Shown here piece after piece: positions 62,101 to 64,000 of a stretch of 64,000 nt of DNA. Source of the stretch: Sequoia sempervirens (Eukaryota; Streptophyta; Pinopsida; Cupressales; Cupressaceae); the NCBI GenBank assembly GCA_007258455.2, contig VDFB02321329.1, positions 1 through 64,000 of the forward strand. The letters run 5' to 3'. The notes under the pieces are model-generated. The model made no database searches. It worked only from the letters and a program-made list of their open reading frames with translations, and was not told where the DNA came from. A program made the translations under genes and the position numbers. Each line of letters opens with the position of its first letter. Within the stretch, counting starts at the first letter, position 1.

Positions 62101-64000
62101 TTAGATACATCCTTAGGGGTCTAGTCTCGCCCTAGTTTGACACCACTTTCCGACCCCAACTTAGCAGAATGTAAGACCAAGGTAAGGCGGGTTGTGTGTT
62201 GTGCTTGGACGTAGGGATGCCCCGGAGTCAATAAAATAAATAAATTGCTATACCTTTTTGTCATTTTTGAAATGGTTTAGATTGAAATATTTTGATCAAT
62301 TGGAGACCAATTTACTAAAAATTCATAATGTGATTTTAGTATACATGTTATATACATCCTCAGGGGACTAGTCTCACCCTAGCATGACACCCCTCTTGAC
62401 CCCAACTTGGAAAATTGTAAGACCAAAAACCCTAAACCCTAGAATAAATAGTTGATACCTTTTTATCATTTTTGAAAGAGGTTTAGATTGAAATATTTTG
62501 ATTAATTGGAAGCCAATTTATAAAAAACGTAATGTAATTTTAATGTACCTATTAGATACATGTTACATACATCCTCAAATGACTAGTTTCACCCTGGTGT
62601 GCCACACCTTTCTCGACCCCACTTGGCAGAATGCAAGACTAAGGTAAAGCAGGTTGTGTGTTGTGTTTAGTCTTAGATATACGTTAATTAATTAAAAACA
62701 AAAAAATAGTTCATACATTTTTATCGTTTTTGAAATGGGTTTAAATCAAAATATTTTGATTAATTGGAGATCAATTTACAAAGAAATTATAGTGTGATTT
62801 TAGTGTACCTGTTAGATACATCCTTAGTAGACTAGTCTTGCCCTAGCTTGACACCACTTTTTGAGCTCAACTTGGCAGAATGTAAGACCAATGTAAGGCA
62901 AGTTGTGTGTTATGCTTGGTTGTCGAGGTATTTTGAGTCAATAAAAAAGAAAGAGTTAATACATTTTTATCATTTTTTGAATGGGTTTAGATTGAAATAT
63001 GTTTTGATTAATTAAAAAACTCAGAAAAATTTATAATGTGATTTTAGTGTACTGGTCGTGTACATTCTTAAGGGACTAGTCTCACACTAGCGTGACACCC
63101 TTTCCCAACCCCAACTTGGCAGAATGTAAGACCAAGGTAAGGTGGGTTGTGTGTTGCACTTGGCCATGGAGATATCCTAAAGTCAATAAAACAAGAAATA
63201 GTTGATACATTTTTATCGTTTTTAAAAGGGGTTTAGATTGAAATATTTTGACAAATTGCAAATCAATTTACAAAAAAATTATAATTTGATTTTAGTGTGC
63301 TTGTTATATATTTAGGGGACGTGTCTCGTCCTAGCGTGACACTCCTTCTTGACACCAACTTGGCAGAATGTAAGACTAAGGTAAGGTGAGTTGTGTGTTG
63401 TGCTTGGACGTAGAGATATATCTTTGAGTCAATAAAATAAATAAATAGTTGATACCTTTTTATCATTTTTGAAAGGGTTTATATTGAAATATTTTGATTA
63501 ATTGGAAACCAATTTACTAAAAAAATCGTAATGTGATTTTAATACACATGTTATATACATCCTTAGGGGACTAGTCTCGCCCTAGCATGACACCCTTTCT
63601 CGACCCCAACTTGGCAAAATGTAAGACCAAGGTAAGGCGGGTTGTGTGTTGTGCTTGGACGTAGGGATACTCTTGAGTTAATAAAAAGAAAAATTGTTAT
63701 ACTTTTTTATCATTTTTGAAAGGGTTTAGATTGAAATATTTTGATTAATTGGGGACCAATTTACAAAAAATTAATAATGTGATTTTAGTATATATCTTAT
63801 ATACATCCTCAAAGGACTAGTCTCGCCCGAGCATGACAACCCTTCGCGACCCCAACTTGGAAAATTTTAAGACAAAGGTAAGGCAGTTTGCCTGTTGTGC
63901 TTGGTCGTAGGGATACCCCTGAATCAATAAAAAAGGAATAAATAGTTGATACTTTTTTATCATTTTTGAAAGTGGTTTAGATTGAAATATTTTGATTAAT
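62101..64000 (+). repeat. Satellite block 5, runs off the window
   Basis: Types A/D-like, E (broken), F (gactag 62581), A, B, C, D and E follow in the expected order up to the end of the window. The array continues beyond base 64000. Confidence 0.92.
62427..62442 (+). repeat. Interstitial telomere-repeat patch
   Basis: AAACCCTAAACCCTAG, two plant telomere repeats. It replaces about 60 bp of a type E monomer between gaccaa and gaataaatagttgat. Confidence 0.7.

Noticed and set aside
40328..63466. Open frames of 60-89 residues inside the satellite (for example 40328-40597, 52628-52897, 55883-56083, 63263-63466)
   Set aside because: They fall at corresponding places of the monomer on the minus strand and change with monomer type; they are products of the repeat, not genes.
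28752..64000. CRISPR-like regular spacing
   Set aside because: The whole 245-bp unit repeats without distinct spacers, in a plant genome context; it is a satellite.
1..64000. tRNA, rRNA or other structural RNA genes
   Set aside because: None seen by eye; the only tRNA-related match is the 13-base primer binding site at 35551-35563.

Overview
The window looks like plant nuclear heterochromatin, most likely from a gymnosperm (conifer-like). It is AT-rich, holds no intact host gene that I can recognise, and is built from decayed retroelements nested in one another and in a long satellite array. The retroelement coding style (Ty3/gypsy pol of the plant 'VPVRKKNGEIR...MPFGL' type, DUF4283-type LINE ORF1, a large gag-like ORF of the kind I recall from conifer annotations) supports a plant. 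The conifer assignment is inference from memory of those families.

Layout. 1-2365 (minus): 3' part of a Ty3/gypsy polyprotein (RNase H remnant, RT, RNase H, integrase zinc finger) running off the left edge. 2370-6000 (minus): degraded LTR-type element with a deleted gag-like ORF and a 5' region full of tandem repeats containing paired GGGCGCCC palindromes. 5991-6920 (minus): end of a LINE ORF1 plus the endonuclease start of ORF2. 6921-17025 (minus): LTR with TATA box, polypurine tract, a 3.5-kb gag-like pseudogene (7961-11487) and about 5 kb of repeat-rich leader/LTR sequence. 17030-18208 (minus): N-terminal part of a LINE ORF1. The two LINE pieces lie in the same orientation on either side of the block, so a nested insertion is likely. 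18209-25536: featureless AT-rich DNA with two degenerate minisatellites. 25554-27503 (plus): a compact LINE derivative carrying only ORF1, with two promoter-like 5' monomers, a poly(A) tail and a 17-bp target-site duplication.

28752-64000 is a satellite array of about 245-250 bp monomers. In its best-preserved part six monomer types repeat in fixed order, giving a higher-order repeat of about 1.49 kb. Three large insertions interrupt it without disturbing this order: (i) 30099-39929, an LTR retrotransposon with giant LTRs (3905 and 4364 bp) and an internal region of only 1562 bp that holds gag alone, with PBS, PPT and a 5-bp target duplication: a terminal-repeat-with-gag (TR-GAG) type non-autonomous element; (ii) 53156-55354, an insert with an unrecognised decayed reading frame; (iii) 56173-60074, a 3.9-kb solo LTR of a diverged sister subfamily with a perfect TTATA duplication.

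How it fits together: every coding region seen belongs to a mobile element and is broken, mostly by TAG/TAA/TGA changes of the kind expected from cytosine deamination in methylated DNA. The most notable items are the gag-only element with giant LTRs, its solo-LTR cousin that shares a GC-rich hairpin island at the same LTR position, the ORF1-only LINE, and the six-monomer satellite.
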